A DNA stretch of 64,000 nt from Phycisphaerales bacterium (GCA_007693785.1 RECY01000017.1:1-64000); one strand, 5' to 3'. Counted from the first letter of the stretch, positions 48,641-59,262 are shown. The notes: a model not told the origin generated them from the letters alone. A program made the numbers and translations.

Positions 48641-49306
48641 TCACTCTGGCGGGTAGTACAGGTCGCTGGCGTCTTGGCTCTGGGTTTTGGTGAAGGCCGC
48701 GAAGCCAAAGGGGCGTTTGGGGTCGCCGCGTCGGGTTTGCTGGGCCTCGGCGGCGGCTTCGACGCGCTGGAGCAGCTCGGGGCTGATCGAGTGCATCCCC
48801 CGGATCTCGTGGATCGGGAGGGTGTAGGTCTCCCCGTTCGGCGTCTCGATGCGGAAGACGCTGCACTGCACGTCCGCCGAGAGGGCTCGGCTCGCGTCGT
48901 CGGTGTTGATGCTGCAGCCGAACAGCGGCTGCACGTCGGCGATGGGGACGCGCTGCCCGAGGGCCGTGATGATCGCGAGGCGACCGTCGAACATGTCGTC
49001 GGCCTCCGGGTCGGCGGTCTGCACGCTCCCCTCGGGTGCATCGATCCGCTGCGCCTCGATCCCCGGCAAACGCGAACGCTGCAGGCTCATCACGCTCAGC
49101 CCCATCAGCATCTCACGCACCACGTTGTGCCAGAACAGCTCGCGCACTTGCGCGACGTGCGCGAGCGCGGACGACCCGTGACGCGACGACGACGCCTCCG
49201 CGGGCTCCGGCAACGGAACAGGCGTCGAAAGGGGCTGGCGAGCGGGTGTGTCCATGGGCTTCATCGCGGCGGGCCCCGGGTCCGGGATGCCCGCGAGTGA
49301 TCTCAT
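48641..49306 (-). CDS. Hypothetical protein co-transcribed with the MalK-type ATPase
   Basis: A 221-residue soluble protein, possibly starting at ATG 49264 instead. A helical first half (V-A-Q-V-R-E-L-F-W-H-N-V-V-R-E-M-L-M-G-L) is followed by a beta-rich region with V-F-R-I-E-T-P-N-G-E-T-Y-T-L-P-I-H-E-I-R. No family recognised. It begins six bases after the stop of the ATPase gene, so both probably share an mRNA, and it may act with that transporter component. Opposite-strand exoprotein ends about 130 bp away. Confidence 0.65.
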   Translation of the reverse strand: MRSLAGIPDPGPAAMKPMDTPARQPLSTPVPLPEPAEASSSRHGSSALAHVAQVRELFWHNVVREMLMGLSVMSLQRSRLPGIEAQRIDAPEGSVQTADPEADDMFDGRLAIITALGQRVPIADVQPLFGCSINTDDASRALSADVQCSVFRIETPNGETYTLPIHEIRGMHSISPELLQRVEAAAEAQQTRRGDPKRPFGFAAFTKTQSQDASDLYYPPE

Positions 49307-49312
49307 TCGGGC

Positions 49313-50506
<1,194 letters not shown>

Positions 50507-50719
50507 CGGTTCGGCGCTCCAACAACGGGCCGAGGGGGCGGACAACGCCCGAGAACGCGGGGGCCCGGCTCGCGGGGTATCAGCCTACCGAGCGCGTCGC
50601 GATTGTGCCAGACGGCACAGTCGGCAAAGCTTCGGCCGGTTGACACGCGGGCGGGGTGCGGGAGGGAAGTTGGGGCGGGGGCGAGCCGATCGGGGAAGCG
50701 TCCAAGGAGGTCGCTGTCT

Positions 50720-51082
50720 ATGCCCGCATCGGACGCCGCGTTCAACCAGGTCCGCCACATCCTCGGGAAGCTGGACCGATCGATCGATCAGGCTCGGTCG
50801 CGGCGCCTCAACGCCGACGGCGGCGACCAGGTCGTCGAACCCTCACGCCCCGAGCCCGGCGAACGCCACACCCCGGGCGCCCACGCCCAGCGACCCGAGC
50901 ACCGATCCCCCGCCTCGGACCCCGAGCGGGGCCCCGGCGGCGGGCCGGGCGGTTCCGGCGGCGAGCCCAAGCCGGCGCCCGACACCCCCCTGAGCGAGAA
51001 CGCCAAAATCTACGGACGCGCCAAGCCCATCCGCCCCAGCGGGCTCGGGTTCGATGGCACCAACGCCAGCAAGGCCGGCTGA
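50720..51082 (+). CDS. Small disordered protein with a strong ribosome-binding site
   Basis: A 120-residue protein: an N-terminal helix (F-N-Q-V-R-H-I-L-G-K-L-D-R-S-I), a Pro-, Gly- and Glu-rich disordered middle, and a final S-E-N-A-K-I-Y-G-R-A-K-P-I-R-P block. AAGGAGG at 50704-50710, nine bases before ATG 50720, is one of the best in the window and argues that it is real despite low complexity. The open frame continues upstream antisense to the ATPase gene, which is a shadow. Function unknown; perhaps a regulatory peptide linked to the STAS gene downstream. Confidence 0.6.
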   Translation: MPASDAAFNQVRHILGKLDRSIDQARSRRLNADGGDQVVEPSRPEPGERHTPGAHAQRPEHRSPASDPERGPGGGPGGSGGEPKPAPDTPLSENAKIYGRAKPIRPSGLGFDGTNASKAG

Positions 51083-51254
51083 ACGCCCACCATCACCCCT
51101 CGGCCCAGCAAGGCCGACACGCCTCTGTCATGCCAGTGCCCGTTGCATCGAGAGGCCGCGGCCCAAGCAGACCACCCGGGCCCGAGCGAGAGAGCACGCC
51201 GACCGCGTCACCGAGCCACCCGCCCGCGATCGGCCCTGGAGCAGGAAACAGCCC

Positions 51255-51800
51255 ATGTTCGGAAAGCTACGCCCGAAACCCCAGGATCAGGCCACCCCGT
51301 CCGCCGAGTCACCCGCCAAGCCCGCCCCGCCCGCGAGCGCGACGCCGACCCGCAAACTCGCGAACTATGAAACCCTCGGGCAGACGCTGGTCGTGACCGT
51401 GGTCGCGGACATCCTCTCCGGCGGCGACGCACGCGAGCTCATCGACGAGATCGCCAGCCGCAGCGCCTACGCCGCCGACCGCCCCGACGCCCGACCCAGC
51501 CTCGACGGCGACGTCGGCGGGCACGCCTCCGCCCCGCGCCACTTCGTCCTCGACCTCCAGAACGTCGAATACATGGATTCGGCCTGCCTCGGCGCGATGG
51601 TCGAGCTGCTCACCAGCATGCAATCCCGCGGCGGGCGCATCGCGCTGGTCAACGCCGGGCGCAACGTCGAGTACCTCTTCCGCCTGACGCAGCTCGACCG
51701 CGTCTTCCCCATCTGCCGCGAGGTCATGACCGCGATCGAAGCCGTGGAACGCGGGCAAGGCGGGCTCCCGAGCCATGGAAAAAAGAAGAAGCGGGCCTGA
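51255..51800 (+). CDS. STAS-domain protein (anti-sigma factor antagonist-like)
   Basis: A 181-residue protein with a low-complexity N terminus and a STAS domain from about residue 37. The phosphorylation loop MDSACLGAMVELL (107-119) keeps the conserved Asp108-Ser109 of SpoIIAA-like antagonists. A K-K-K-K-R tail ends the protein. It should bind an anti-sigma kinase, released by a PP2C phosphatase such as that at 60909, though the two are unlinked here. AGGA upstream supports ATG 51255 rather than 51054. A C-terminal low-complexity tail follows. Confidence 0.85.
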   Translation: MFGKLRPKPQDQATPSAESPAKPAPPASATPTRKLANYETLGQTLVVTVVADILSGGDARELIDEIASRSAYAADRPDARPSLDGDVGGHASAPRHFVLDLQNVEYMDSACLGAMVELLTSMQSRGGRIALVNAGRNVEYLFRLTQLDRVFPICREVMTAIEAVERGQGGLPSHGKKKKRA

Positions 51801-51816
51801 GGCGTTTGTGCGCTCG

Positions 51817-53054
51817 TTAAAGTGGTGTCGGCTGTCCCGGGCCAACCGGCAAGGTGGCATCGCCCGCGGGGGGACGAATGCCAATCCAAACCCAATCCGG
51901 CATTGGTTCGAAATACTTTCGGAGCAAGCGTTCTAATAAATCAGAAATGCCGTTGCCGTCAAGATCGTCTAAACCCAGCAGCTTGAGAAAATCCAGAACC
52001 CAATTAATATCCCCTTCGTGGTACGGCTGGCCAGTTTGGGGGTCGATTCCGTTCGTGAGATCGTCGATTATTGCCTGAATCTGCCTAAGGATATTCAAAA
52101 CCCTGTTCCGGTCGGTAGGATTATCTGGATCAAAACTTGGATTTGATAAAATTTTGTGGAGACGGAATGCATTACTGATGACTTGCACAAGACCCTTAGC
52201 CACAGCTTCGTCGGTACCCTCCTTAATGCCTCCCAAGCCGAGGAATCCGCCCTGACCACCTTGAGCGTCGATTGCGGCATGGATGAGTTCTTCAAGCACG
52301 ACCTGCCCGGATTGGTTCAGGCCGCCAAGTCCGGAAGCGTAAAGGTTGTCCTGATGAAAATCGGTATACACCGAATCATCGAGTACAACAAAGGGCATGA
52401 TTGCGTAGAGCCCGCCGTAGCTCGCGTTCGGGCTCAAGTAAACACCGGGCTCGCCTCCAGTGACATCATTTCCCGTTGCGGCAACGACCGCGCCCGAGTC
52501 GAGAACGCCCACACCATAAGTCTCAATAATCACAGACAACCTTGGCGGGATCGCGCCGGCCTGTCGGAGAGTGGTTAAAAAATCGCGGATTCTGCCCTGC
52601 CCAGGCGGCGTCGGCTCTGGATCGTCCGCTCTGAGAGGCTGCGGCTGGCCGGCAGGTGATTGCAACGGATGCACTGTGAATGCGCCGGCCAAGTCGCCGA
52701 GTTCTGCCGAGACGATAAATTTTCCGTCAGGAACGCCTGCGAGTTCACCGCTTTGCGAGATGGTGACAGCGTTGCTTGAGTGGATTGCCCAGCTCACGGA
52801 CGAAGAGATGTCGATCCATGTATTGTGATCGACGACAAGCACAGCCGCGAACGCATGTTCGCAATAGGCTCCCCGATGATTGCTTGGGGTCCTGAGGCAT
52901 ATCCCGTCGCTTGTAGATCGTCCCAACTGACGCTATCCTCGGAAGGAACGACGCGGATGGTCTGGGCATCAGCACCTCCCGCGAGTATCCCGATCACTAC
53001 AAACGCTAAGCACAATCGCACTGCGCTGCCGGAAAATCTTGGAACTCGAATCAT
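51817..53054 (-). pseudogene. Exported protein with BIG2-like domain, split by an apparent frameshift
   Basis: From ATG 53054 a signal peptide is read (VRLCLAFVVIGILAGGADAQ) then D-S-V-S-W-D-D-L, ending prematurely at 52794. The body lies in the next frame, starting usefully near 52880 with AAVLVVDHNTWIDISSSVSW and A-I-H-S-S-N-A-V-T-I-S, a BIG2-like immunoglobulin fold, and continuing to 51817 with E-E-L-I-H-A-A-I-D and a D-L-D-G-N-G-I-S-D calcium-like loop. Joining them needs one single-base shift between about 52850 and 52940. It may be a mutation or a sequence error. The intact protein would be a secreted, roughly 410-residue protein of unknown role. Confidence 0.55.
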
Positions 53055-53559
53055 GAAAAAATTTTTAGCACGATGGATCATGTATTCACTCCCGATTACA
53101 TTCTTATTTGGATGGCTGCTGATGGAGCGCGGCAACCTCCAGAGTCCGCGGGGACAGGTCTCAGTGAATATGTATATCGAAGATGATGGCTCTTGGCAAT
53201 CCCCAGAAGAGGGGGATGGCGATCTTGTGGTCACGGTCTACCGTCGAACGCTCGCTATGCCTCGCGGGGTGCCGCTCTGGGCGGTAACAGACCTACGGCT
53301 CGGCGCGAGCGGCCACTCTGCAAAAGGTGAAGTCGTAATGATGACCGACCGACATCTGACCGATCCGGCCCACCGTAGGGCAGCCCTCGACGCGCTGCGG
53401 GAAGCGGGGGTCCCGTTCGAACTGCCGGACGATCTGGAAACCAGACCTGTCGTGATTACGCGTCAGCGCCCCACCCTTGAAGCGATTATTGTGTTCGGCG
53501 GTCTTGGCGCGAGCGGTCTGCTCAGCTGGTGGCAAACCACTTGCAATCGACGATCATAG
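53053..53559 (+). CDS. Small membrane-anchored protein, unknown function
   Basis: A 168-residue protein with M-K-K-F-L-A-R-W then a membrane segment (IMYSLPITFLFGWLLM), an extracytoplasmic region with V-T-V-Y-R-R-T-L-A-M and, near the C terminus, a second hydrophobic stretch (AIIVFGGLGASGLLSWW). No family recognised. Its ATG overlaps the ATG of the opposite-strand exported-protein gene in a shared CATG. No ribosome-binding site is visible for either, so leaderless translation is possible. The upstream in-frame ORF extension to 52780 lies over that gene and is a shadow. Confidence 0.65.
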   Translation: MKKFLARWIMYSLPITFLFGWLLMERGNLQSPRGQVSVNMYIEDDGSWQSPEEGDGDLVVTVYRRTLAMPRGVPLWAVTDLRLGASGHSAKGEVVMMTDRHLTDPAHRRAALDALREAGVPFELPDDLETRPVVITRQRPTLEAIIVFGGLGASGLLSWWQTTCNRRS

Positions 53560-53664
53560 TGAGAACCAGAAGTGTCAGGCCGTGTTGTGTATCAAACATG
53601 GACCTGAGCCCGGCGTTCTTCCCGCGCCCCCCTCCTGATCTCGCCCTTCCACGAGCACCGACGC

Positions 53665-55176
53665 TCAGAGCTTGATCCTCATCGCTTCGATGATCGCTTC
53701 CAGTTCGTCCGCGACGCGGATCGGGCGGTTGCTGTGCGCGCCCGTGGGCTCGGCGTGCTGCCCGCGTTCGCTCATGATCGCCTGGACGCCCTTGGTGTCG
53801 ATGCCGGTGTGATAGCCAACGGTGACGTCCGGGTCCTTCAGCAGGTGCCCGGTGAGCACGCAGGCGACGGTGTCGGTCGGCGCGATCAGGCCTTCTCGCA
53901 CGAGCTGGCGGGCCGCGGCGACGCTCGCGCCGCTCGCCGGCTCGCACCCGAAGCCCCACCGCCCGACGAGCGCCTTGTGCTCGACGATCGTTTCGTCGTC
54001 GAACGAGCGCACGACGCCGTGCATCGTGTCCAGAGCGCGGAGGCACTTGGAGAGGTTCACCGGGCGGTTAATCTCGATCGCGCTCGCGACCGTGTGCGCA
54101 CGCTCCCCGGCTTTGTCCATCCGCTGGAACTCGGCGTCCACCGCGGCGTGATCAAAATCCCCGGGCTCCCGCCCCGGCGCGCGCCACGTCATGCCCAGCT
54201 CGTTGACCATGCGGTCGAGCGTCCGCGCGCCGTGCGCGTTGGCGACCGCGAGGCGCGGGATCTTCTTGATCAGCCCGAGCTCCTTCAGCTCCGCGAACGC
54301 CTTGCCGAACGCGCTCGAGTTCCCGAGGTTCCCCCCCGGCACGATGATCCAGTCCGGCGGCTCCCAGTCCAGCCCCTCCAGGATCCGGTACATGATGCTC
54401 TTCTGACCCTCGAGGCGGAACGGGTTCACCGAGTTCATCAGGTAGACGCCCAGCTCCGGGCGGTGGTCGGCGATCTCGCGGACGCGGGCGAGGCACGCGT
54501 CGAAGTCGCCGGCGACTTGGAGCGTGCGCGCGCCGTATTCGAGCGCCTGGCTCAGCTTGCCGTAGGCGATCTTGCCCTCGCCGATGAAGACGTAGCACGC
54601 CAGCCCGGTCAGTGCGGCGTACATCGCGAGGCTGGCGCTGGTGTTGCCGGTGCTCGCGCAGGCGACGCGCTGGGCGTTGACCATGCGGGCGTGGGTGAAG
54701 GCGGCGCACATGCCGTTGTCTTTGAACGAGCCGCTGGGGTTGAAGCCCTCGTATTGCAGGAAGAGGCGCCCGCCGTTCTCGAGGTCGAACCCGAGCTCGC
54801 AGGCGACATGATCGGCGCGCTGGAGGTTGGTCCGCCCTTCGCCCACGGTGACGATCTGCGTTTCGTCTTCGTAGAAGGGCATGAGGTCGCGGAAGCGCCA
54901 GACGCCGGAGAAGTCGAGGGCGGCGCGCGTGGCGGCGGTGCCGGCGGCCTCGCGCGGGCCGCGGGTCCCGCTCCGGAGCTCGAACAGCCGAAAATCCGTC
55001 GGCGTGGTTGCGGGCCAGCGGTAGCGGACGTCGAGCAGGCTCCCGCACGAGGGGCAGGCGGTGAGCACGCGGTGGACGGGGTACGTCTGTGCGCACGAGG
55101 GGTGGATGCACTGCTGGTACGCGACGCCGGCCTCCGGCGTCGTCGGGCTCTGGTCCGCGGTCTGGGCAGTCGTCAT
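53665..55176 (-). CDS. thrC: Threonine synthase
   Basis: A 503-residue PLP enzyme converting O-phosphohomoserine to threonine. A short N-terminal zinc ribbon (C23, C28, C41, C44) precedes the PLP fold type II domain: GSFKDNG with the Schiff-base Lys152, [10 protein letters not shown], and P-G-G-N-L-G-N for the phosphate loop. The zinc ribbon is typical of one bacterial and archaeal branch. The frame upstream of 55176 is shadow sequence. A paired-hairpin repeat lies in its upstream region. Gene appears monocistronic. No thrA or thrB nearby. Confidence 0.92.
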   Translation of the reverse strand: MTTAQTADQSPTTPEAGVAYQQCIHPSCAQTYPVHRVLTACPSCGSLLDVRYRWPATTPTDFRLFELRSGTRGPREAAGTAATRAALDFSGVWRFRDLMPFYEDETQIVTVGEGRTNLQRADHVACELGFDLENGGRLFLQYEGFNPSGSFKDNGMCAAFTHARMVNAQRVACASTGNTSASLAMYAALTGLACYVFIGEGKIAYGKLSQALEYGARTLQVAGDFDACLARVREIADHRPELGVYLMNSVNPFRLEGQKSIMYRILEGLDWEPPDWIIVPGGNLGNSSAFGKAFAELKELGLIKKIPRLAVANAHGARTLDRMVNELGMTWRAPGREPGDFDHAAVDAEFQRMDKAGERAHTVASAIEINRPVNLSKCLRALDTMHGVVRSFDDETIVEHKALVGRWGFGCEPASGASVAAARQLVREGLIAPTDTVACVLTGHLLKDPDVTVGYHTGIDTKGVQAIMSERGQHAEPTGAHSNRPIRVADELEAIIEAMRIKL

Positions 55177-55483
55177 GCGGGACTTTAGCGCCGCGACGTG
55201 CGCTCCCTCGCAGAGAAAGGCGTGGCACCGGAGGGGGAGGATCCGGTGTGCCACTGACCTCTTCTGAGAGGTCAGTGCTTCTGGGTCTCTTTCTTCTCTT
55301 GGTGCTGGTTTGTTGGTGGGCTTGGGGAGTGCGGAGCGAAGGAGGGTGAGGAGGGTGGCCGGAGAGCACTGACCTTGCAGACAAGGTCAGTGGCACAGGG
55401 GGATGGGGAGGGGGAGGGAAAGGGAGATGGGGAGCATGGGTTGGCTCGGAAGCCACCCCGTGGCGCCGGACGGCCCGTTGCGA
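55177..55483. other. Intergenic region between aat and thrC
   Basis: This 307-bp gap is occupied mainly by the second paired-hairpin repeat (55247-55396). The remainder is G-rich low-complexity sequence. No promoter was recognised. Confidence 0.5.
55247..55396. repeat. Paired-hairpin interspersed repeat, copy 2
   Basis: It begins TGTGCCACTGACC and ends GGTCAGTGGCAC like copy 1 at 9372-9470. The left hairpin is CACTGACCTC-ttct-GAGAGGTCAGTG at 55253-55276 and the right hairpin CACTGACCTTG-caga-CAAGGTCAGTG at 55368-55392. The terminal 33-base blocks match copy 1 but for one base, whereas the core is about 84 bp here and unrelated to the 32-bp core of copy 1. Both copies lie upstream of minus-strand genes. 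Confidence 0.85.
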
Positions 55484-56278
55484 TCAGTTTTCGTCCGTCG
55501 CCCACACCCCCTGCGTTCGCATCGCGGCCGCCAGGCGACGCCGGTACACCCCTCGCAGGATCTCCCGGCACCCGAACGCCTCTGTCACGCGGCTGCACAT
55601 CTGCGTGTCAAACAACACAAACCCGCCCGCGCGCAGGCGGCGCTCGGTCTCCACCAAGCAGAGCTTCCCCGCGTCCGTCCCCCCCAGATCCGCGCGGTGA
55701 AACATGCTCTCCCCGGCGAACAGCCCGGCGAGCGCGAGCCCGTAGAGCCCGCCGACGAGCGCGTGGGGGACGCCCCCGAACGTGCGTACGCCGCCGAGAT
55801 CGGGCTCGATCAGCGGGAGCCCGCGTTCGTGCCCGTCGATGGTCTCGATCGGTCGCCAGGCCTCGACGCTGTGCGCGTGCCCGGCCCTGTGGAGGAGGTT
55901 GAACAAACCCGCGATGCGCCCATCGATCCACGCCCCCTCGCGCCCCGGGTCGGCGCAGGCGAAAACCACCGCGTCGAACGCGAGGTCGCTGGTCAGGCGG
56001 AAGAGCCCGCTCCGGGCCGTCTTCGCGAGCCGACGCGGCACGTGGAACCCCCGACCGATCGGGAGCACGCCCCGAGGGTCGGGGTCGTACCAACCCAGAT
56101 CGGCGGCACGACTTTCCAGACCGACGCCCGCTCGCTCCGGGTCGGCCATCGGGAACCACCCGCGGGCATACGCCCCGAGGACGGCGGCGACGGTTTCGCG
56201 TTCCGGCGCGGTCAGCATGTGGGCTCGCCCGCGGGGCGCGGGCTCGGGGGCCGAGGACATAGGGGAATCATTCCACAC
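55484..56278 (-). CDS. aat: Leucyl/phenylalanyl-tRNA--protein transferase
   Basis: A 264-residue enzyme that adds Leu or Phe to N-terminal Lys/Arg proteins, marking them for ClpS-ClpAP degradation. Family blocks: A-R-G-W-F-P-M near residue 40 (usually G-Y-F-P-M), G-G-L-Y-G-L-A-L with G-E-S-M-F near residue 185, and L-F-D-T-Q near the C terminus. GTG 56278 has AGGAAG eight bases upstream; ATG 56260 is an alternative start six codons in. No clpS or clpA lies in the window. Not in an operon with thrC, whose promoter region intervenes. Confidence 0.9.
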   Translation of the reverse strand: MWNDSPMSSAPEPAPRGRAHMLTAPERETVAAVLGAYARGWFPMADPERAGVGLESRAADLGWYDPDPRGVLPIGRGFHVPRRLAKTARSGLFRLTSDLAFDAVVFACADPGREGAWIDGRIAGLFNLLHRAGHAHSVEAWRPIETIDGHERGLPLIEPDLGGVRTFGGVPHALVGGLYGLALAGLFAGESMFHRADLGGTDAGKLCLVETERRLRAGGFVLFDTQMCSRVTEAFGCREILRGVYRRRLAAAMRTQGVWATDEN

Positions 56279-56534
56279 CTCGTTCTTCCTCGCGAGGCCC
56301 GAGAATCCACCAGGTACACACTTGAACAGGGTGATTTCATCTAAACTTATCGAAAATACGGCGATTTTGGGGCGATCCAGGCCTCATCTTTCGCGACAGC
56401 GGTTGACAACCTCGGGGTTCTCCTGGAAGATGTATGTGCGGGACTGACAAGACCCCGCGTGCATCCCTATAGGAGGGGATGCGTTCGATCCCACATCTGA
56501 GTGCTCCTTTTCAGGGGGCACTCTGGAGAGAGTC
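56279..56534. other. Leader region with two hairpins upstream of the PEP-CTERM gene
   Basis: TTGACA lies at 56403-56408 but the matching -10 is poor. In the leader GCATCCC-tatagga-GGGATGC (near 56461-56482) and GAGTGC-tccttttcaggg-GCACTC (56499-56523) form two hairpins just ahead of GGAGAG and the start. They might stabilise the mRNA or regulate translation. Confidence 0.5.
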
Positions 56535-57257
56535 ATGATGAAGAATGTGATCGCGCTGTGCGTTTGCGCCGGTTTGGCCTCGGCCGCCTCGGCGAGTATT
56601 TTCACCACGTCCGCCAACGGGCCCTCGCTCGACCGCGACGGGAACATCGGCCTTGCCCTCGGCAGCGTTGTGGACACCGGCAACGGCGTCTTCAACACCG
56701 CCGGCGGCGCCCTCCTCAACCAGGCTTCGGCCCACGAGATCGGCACCAGCGGCCCGATGGTGAACGTCCTCGAGCGCCCCAATACCGTCACCAGCAGCGT
56801 CACCACCGTGGATGACCTCCGCACCGTCACCATGACCTGGCGCTCCGCGCCCGGCACCGCGATGATCCAGCCCGGCGACGCCCTCGGCGGCCTGGCGATC
56901 ACCGACCTCTCCTTCGAGGTCGGCACCGCCAACTTCTCCGGCGGCGGCATCTTCGATCCCGACTTCATCGCCTTCGATCACGACGTCAACCCCGCCGACC
57001 CCACCACCTTCCTCGGCGCGTTCACCCTCGTGGACGCCAACGGTGCCACCATCTTCGACGGCAGCTTCTTCGTCGACTTCGACGCCGTCACCAGCGAAGT
57101 CGGCGGACGGACCTTCATCGCCGCCGGCGGCGCGGACCTCTCCGGCTTCAACATCGGCGGCGGCACCGCCACCTTCAGCTACTTCGTCATCCCCACGCCC
57201 GCCTCGGCGGCCCTCTTCGGCCTCGGTGGCCTGGCCGCCCTCCGCCGTCGCCGCTAA
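56535..57257 (+). CDS. PEP-CTERM-type exported protein
   Basis: A 240-residue exosortase substrate: an N-terminal signal (M-M-K-N-V-I-A-L-C-V-C-A-G-L-A-S-A-A-S-A), a beta-rich body with several D-x-D-G/N loops, and a C-terminal sorting tail IPTPASAALFGLGGLAALRRRR-like, that is P-T-P, a hydrophobic helix and arginines. It should be processed by an exosortase (not in the window) and exposed on the surface. Function unknown. GGAGAG supports the ATG at 56535 (second ATG 56538). A strong terminator follows, so it is a single-gene transcript. Confidence 0.85.
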   Translation: MMKNVIALCVCAGLASAASASIFTTSANGPSLDRDGNIGLALGSVVDTGNGVFNTAGGALLNQASAHEIGTSGPMVNVLERPNTVTSSVTTVDDLRTVTMTWRSAPGTAMIQPGDALGGLAITDLSFEVGTANFSGGGIFDPDFIAFDHDVNPADPTTFLGAFTLVDANGATIFDGSFFVDFDAVTSEVGGRTFIAAGGADLSGFNIGGGTATFSYFVIPTPASAALFGLGGLAALRRRR

Positions 57258-57329
57258 ACCGGCTTCGGAAAACGCCGAACCCGCCTTATCCCTCAAAAGG
57301 CGGGCCTCCGGCGTGTTCTCAGATCTTCG

Positions 57330-57367
57330 CCGCGGCTCCGGGGTCTTCCCCGGAGCCGCGGTTTTTT
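57330..57367 (+). terminator. Intrinsic terminator of the PEP-CTERM gene
   Basis: CCGCGGCTCCGGGG and CCCCGGAGCCGCGG are perfect 14-base arms with a TCTT loop, followed by six T. A textbook Rho-independent terminator, 72 bases after the stop codon. Confidence 0.9.
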
Positions 57368-57527
57368 GTGCCCCCTACCCCAGAGCGCGCCCCGCGCTCC
57401 TGCTAGCCCATGGACACCGGGGGTCGAACTTGCCACACTGAATCATTCCGCCGGGCGTGTGAAAACCCACAGCCCGGATTCCGAATGCTCTGTCGGCCCG
57501 TCACGGGCCCGCTTTCTGGAGGCCCGG

Positions 57528-57773
57528 ATGAACAGCATCACCCCTGACGTCTGGACCCTCGCGAACGTGAGCGACCGCACCGAGTTCTGGCTCATCGCGG
57601 GCACGGTCGCGATCGTCGCGGTCGTCTTCGGCACCATGTCCAGCGTGCTCAAAACCCGTGAGCAGGAGCGGACCCGACGCGAGATCGCGGCCTATATCGC
57701 CGAGGGCTCCATGACGCCGGAGCAGGGCGAGCGCCTTATGAAGGCCGGGAAGGACGCGGACGGGTGCGGCTAA
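57528..57773 (+). CDS. Small single-pass membrane protein
   Basis: An 81-residue protein: a short N terminus, one membrane helix (WLIAGTVAIVAVVFGTMSSV, 21-40), then a charged cytoplasmic helix (L-K-T-R-E-Q-E-R-T-R-R-E-I-A-A-Y-I-A-E-G) ending in M-T-P-E-Q-G-E-R-L-M-K, similar to a SHOCT-like tail. TGGAGG at 57517-57522 supports ATG 57528. It sits between the PEP-CTERM terminator and the convergent barrel gene. Function unknown, perhaps a small stress-related membrane protein. Confidence 0.75.
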   Translation: MNSITPDVWTLANVSDRTEFWLIAGTVAIVAVVFGTMSSVLKTREQERTRREIAAYIAEGSMTPEQGERLMKAGKDADGCG

Positions 57774-57900
57774 TCGCTCGCGGGCGCGAGGTGGTGGCGC
57801 TCATCGCGGAGGGGCCGATCCGCCCCGACGACGCTGTAGGGATCGCTGATCGCGCCCCGCGGCGTGTGGTCGGTTTCCGGGTGCTGGCTGGAGATCCGGC

Positions 57901-59262
57901 TCAGAACGGCAGCGTGACGCCCACACGCCCGCCGTGGCGCTCGAAGTCGTCGGCGAAGTCGCCCTCGTAGCCGACGGTGATATTGGCGCCATTGCGGAAG
58001 ACGAAGCTGAAGCCGGCGGTGGGCGACCAGTAGTGATCGATCGCCGAATCCTTGAGGAAGTCGGTGTAGGTCACCCCGCCGTAGACCTCGAGTTTGTGGG
58101 TCAGGCTATAGGCGGCCTTGGCGCCGAGCTTGAGGATCTGCTGGCTGACGCCCGGGTCGAACTCGTAGTCGTTGATCTTGAGTTTCTGCCCCTCGTGGAG
58201 GGTGAGTTGCTGGCTGGTGACGATGCGGAGCCGGTCGAGGTGGAAGATGAAGGTGTTGTTGACGCCGCCGGACCAGAGCACGCCGCCGGCCGCGTAATCA
58301 ACCGAGCCGGAAAGGTCCATGCTGACGCCGGGCGTGACCTGCCAGGTGAGCCCGTAGGGGCTGCCGTAGTCGGGGATGATGAATCGGACGGGCACATCGA
58401 TGTGGACGCCGCCGTTGAAGACGTCCGCGTCCTCGACCGCGTGGTAGCCGACGGGGAAGCCGAGCACCGCGGAGACGTGCTCGCTGAAGACGTACTCAAA
58501 GCTGGTGTTCAGGTCGAAGCTGTAGCCGTCGAAGCTCTGCGCGTCGATGTATTGCGCGGCGAAGTGGAACCGCGTGCGGATCGGCGTCGCGGCCTGGTGC
58601 ACGGGCAGGTTGTCGAGCGGGGCGCGCTCCGCCCCCGGCGTTTCGCCCCCGTTCGCGCCCGGGCTCCGGGCGCGACGGGCCGAGTGGTCCACGCTGAAGC
58701 GGTTGTAGAGCTCGCCCTCGGTCGTGGTGAAATCCGTGTGGATGCCGAAGCGTTCGAACTTGTAGCGGGCGCTGCGCGCGGTCGTCGCGAGCGGGTTGCC
58801 GTCGGTCACCGCGACGAGCGAGCGTCGGTTGACCTGCTTCAGGAAATCCTTGATCGCGTCGGGGTCGTCCTTGAGAAAGAAGTCGCGGATCTGGTTGCCG
58901 AGGTCCCCGTTGGCGCGGTCGAAGGTGGGCGTCGCGTCGGAGCCGAGGAGGCTGGTGATGCGGATGACCTCGCCGCCGTTCGCTCCGCCCGTCGGGTCAT
59001 ACTGGATCGCGATCGCGTTGTCGATGCCCGCGTAGGTCAGGTTGGCGGCAAAGGGGACGCCGTTGAACGAGGCGAACGCCCCGGTCTGGTCGGCGAGATT
59101 CTCCAGCAGGTTCGGCAGGCTGCTGGAGCCGACGAACAGGCGGTTGCCTGGGTTGCCGGTCTCGGCGAGGTTGACGTTGAACAAATCGCTCGCCCGGGCG
59201 GCGCCGGCGACAACAACGAGCGTGCTCAGGATCGCGGCACGGGCGGTCTGGCGGGTGCGCAT
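57901..59262 (-). CDS. Outer-membrane beta-barrel protein
   Basis: A 453-residue exported protein. Signal peptide at the N terminus (R-T-R-Q-T-A-R-A-A-I-L-S-T-L-V-V-V-A-G-A, ending A-R-A-S). The first half is soluble; from about residue 220 alternating hydrophobic strands such as F-H-F-A-A-Q-Y-I-D-A, R-F-I-I-P-D-Y-G and the final G-G-R-V-G-V-T-L-P-F (terminal Phe) fit an outer-membrane barrel. An adhesin- or porin-like role is plausible. Upstream in-frame start at 59388 rejected. It is divergent from uvrC, 138 bp away. Confidence 0.75.
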   Translation of the reverse strand: MRTRQTARAAILSTLVVVAGAARASDLFNVNLAETGNPGNRLFVGSSSLPNLLENLADQTGAFASFNGVPFAANLTYAGIDNAIAIQYDPTGGANGGEVIRITSLLGSDATPTFDRANGDLGNQIRDFFLKDDPDAIKDFLKQVNRRSLVAVTDGNPLATTARSARYKFERFGIHTDFTTTEGELYNRFSVDHSARRARSPGANGGETPGAERAPLDNLPVHQAATPIRTRFHFAAQYIDAQSFDGYSFDLNTSFEYVFSEHVSAVLGFPVGYHAVEDADVFNGGVHIDVPVRFIIPDYGSPYGLTWQVTPGVSMDLSGSVDYAAGGVLWSGGVNNTFIFHLDRLRIVTSQQLTLHEGQKLKINDYEFDPGVSQQILKLGAKAAYSLTHKLEVYGGVTYTDFLKDSAIDHYWSPTAGFSFVFRNGANITVGYEGDFADDFERHGGRVGVTLPF

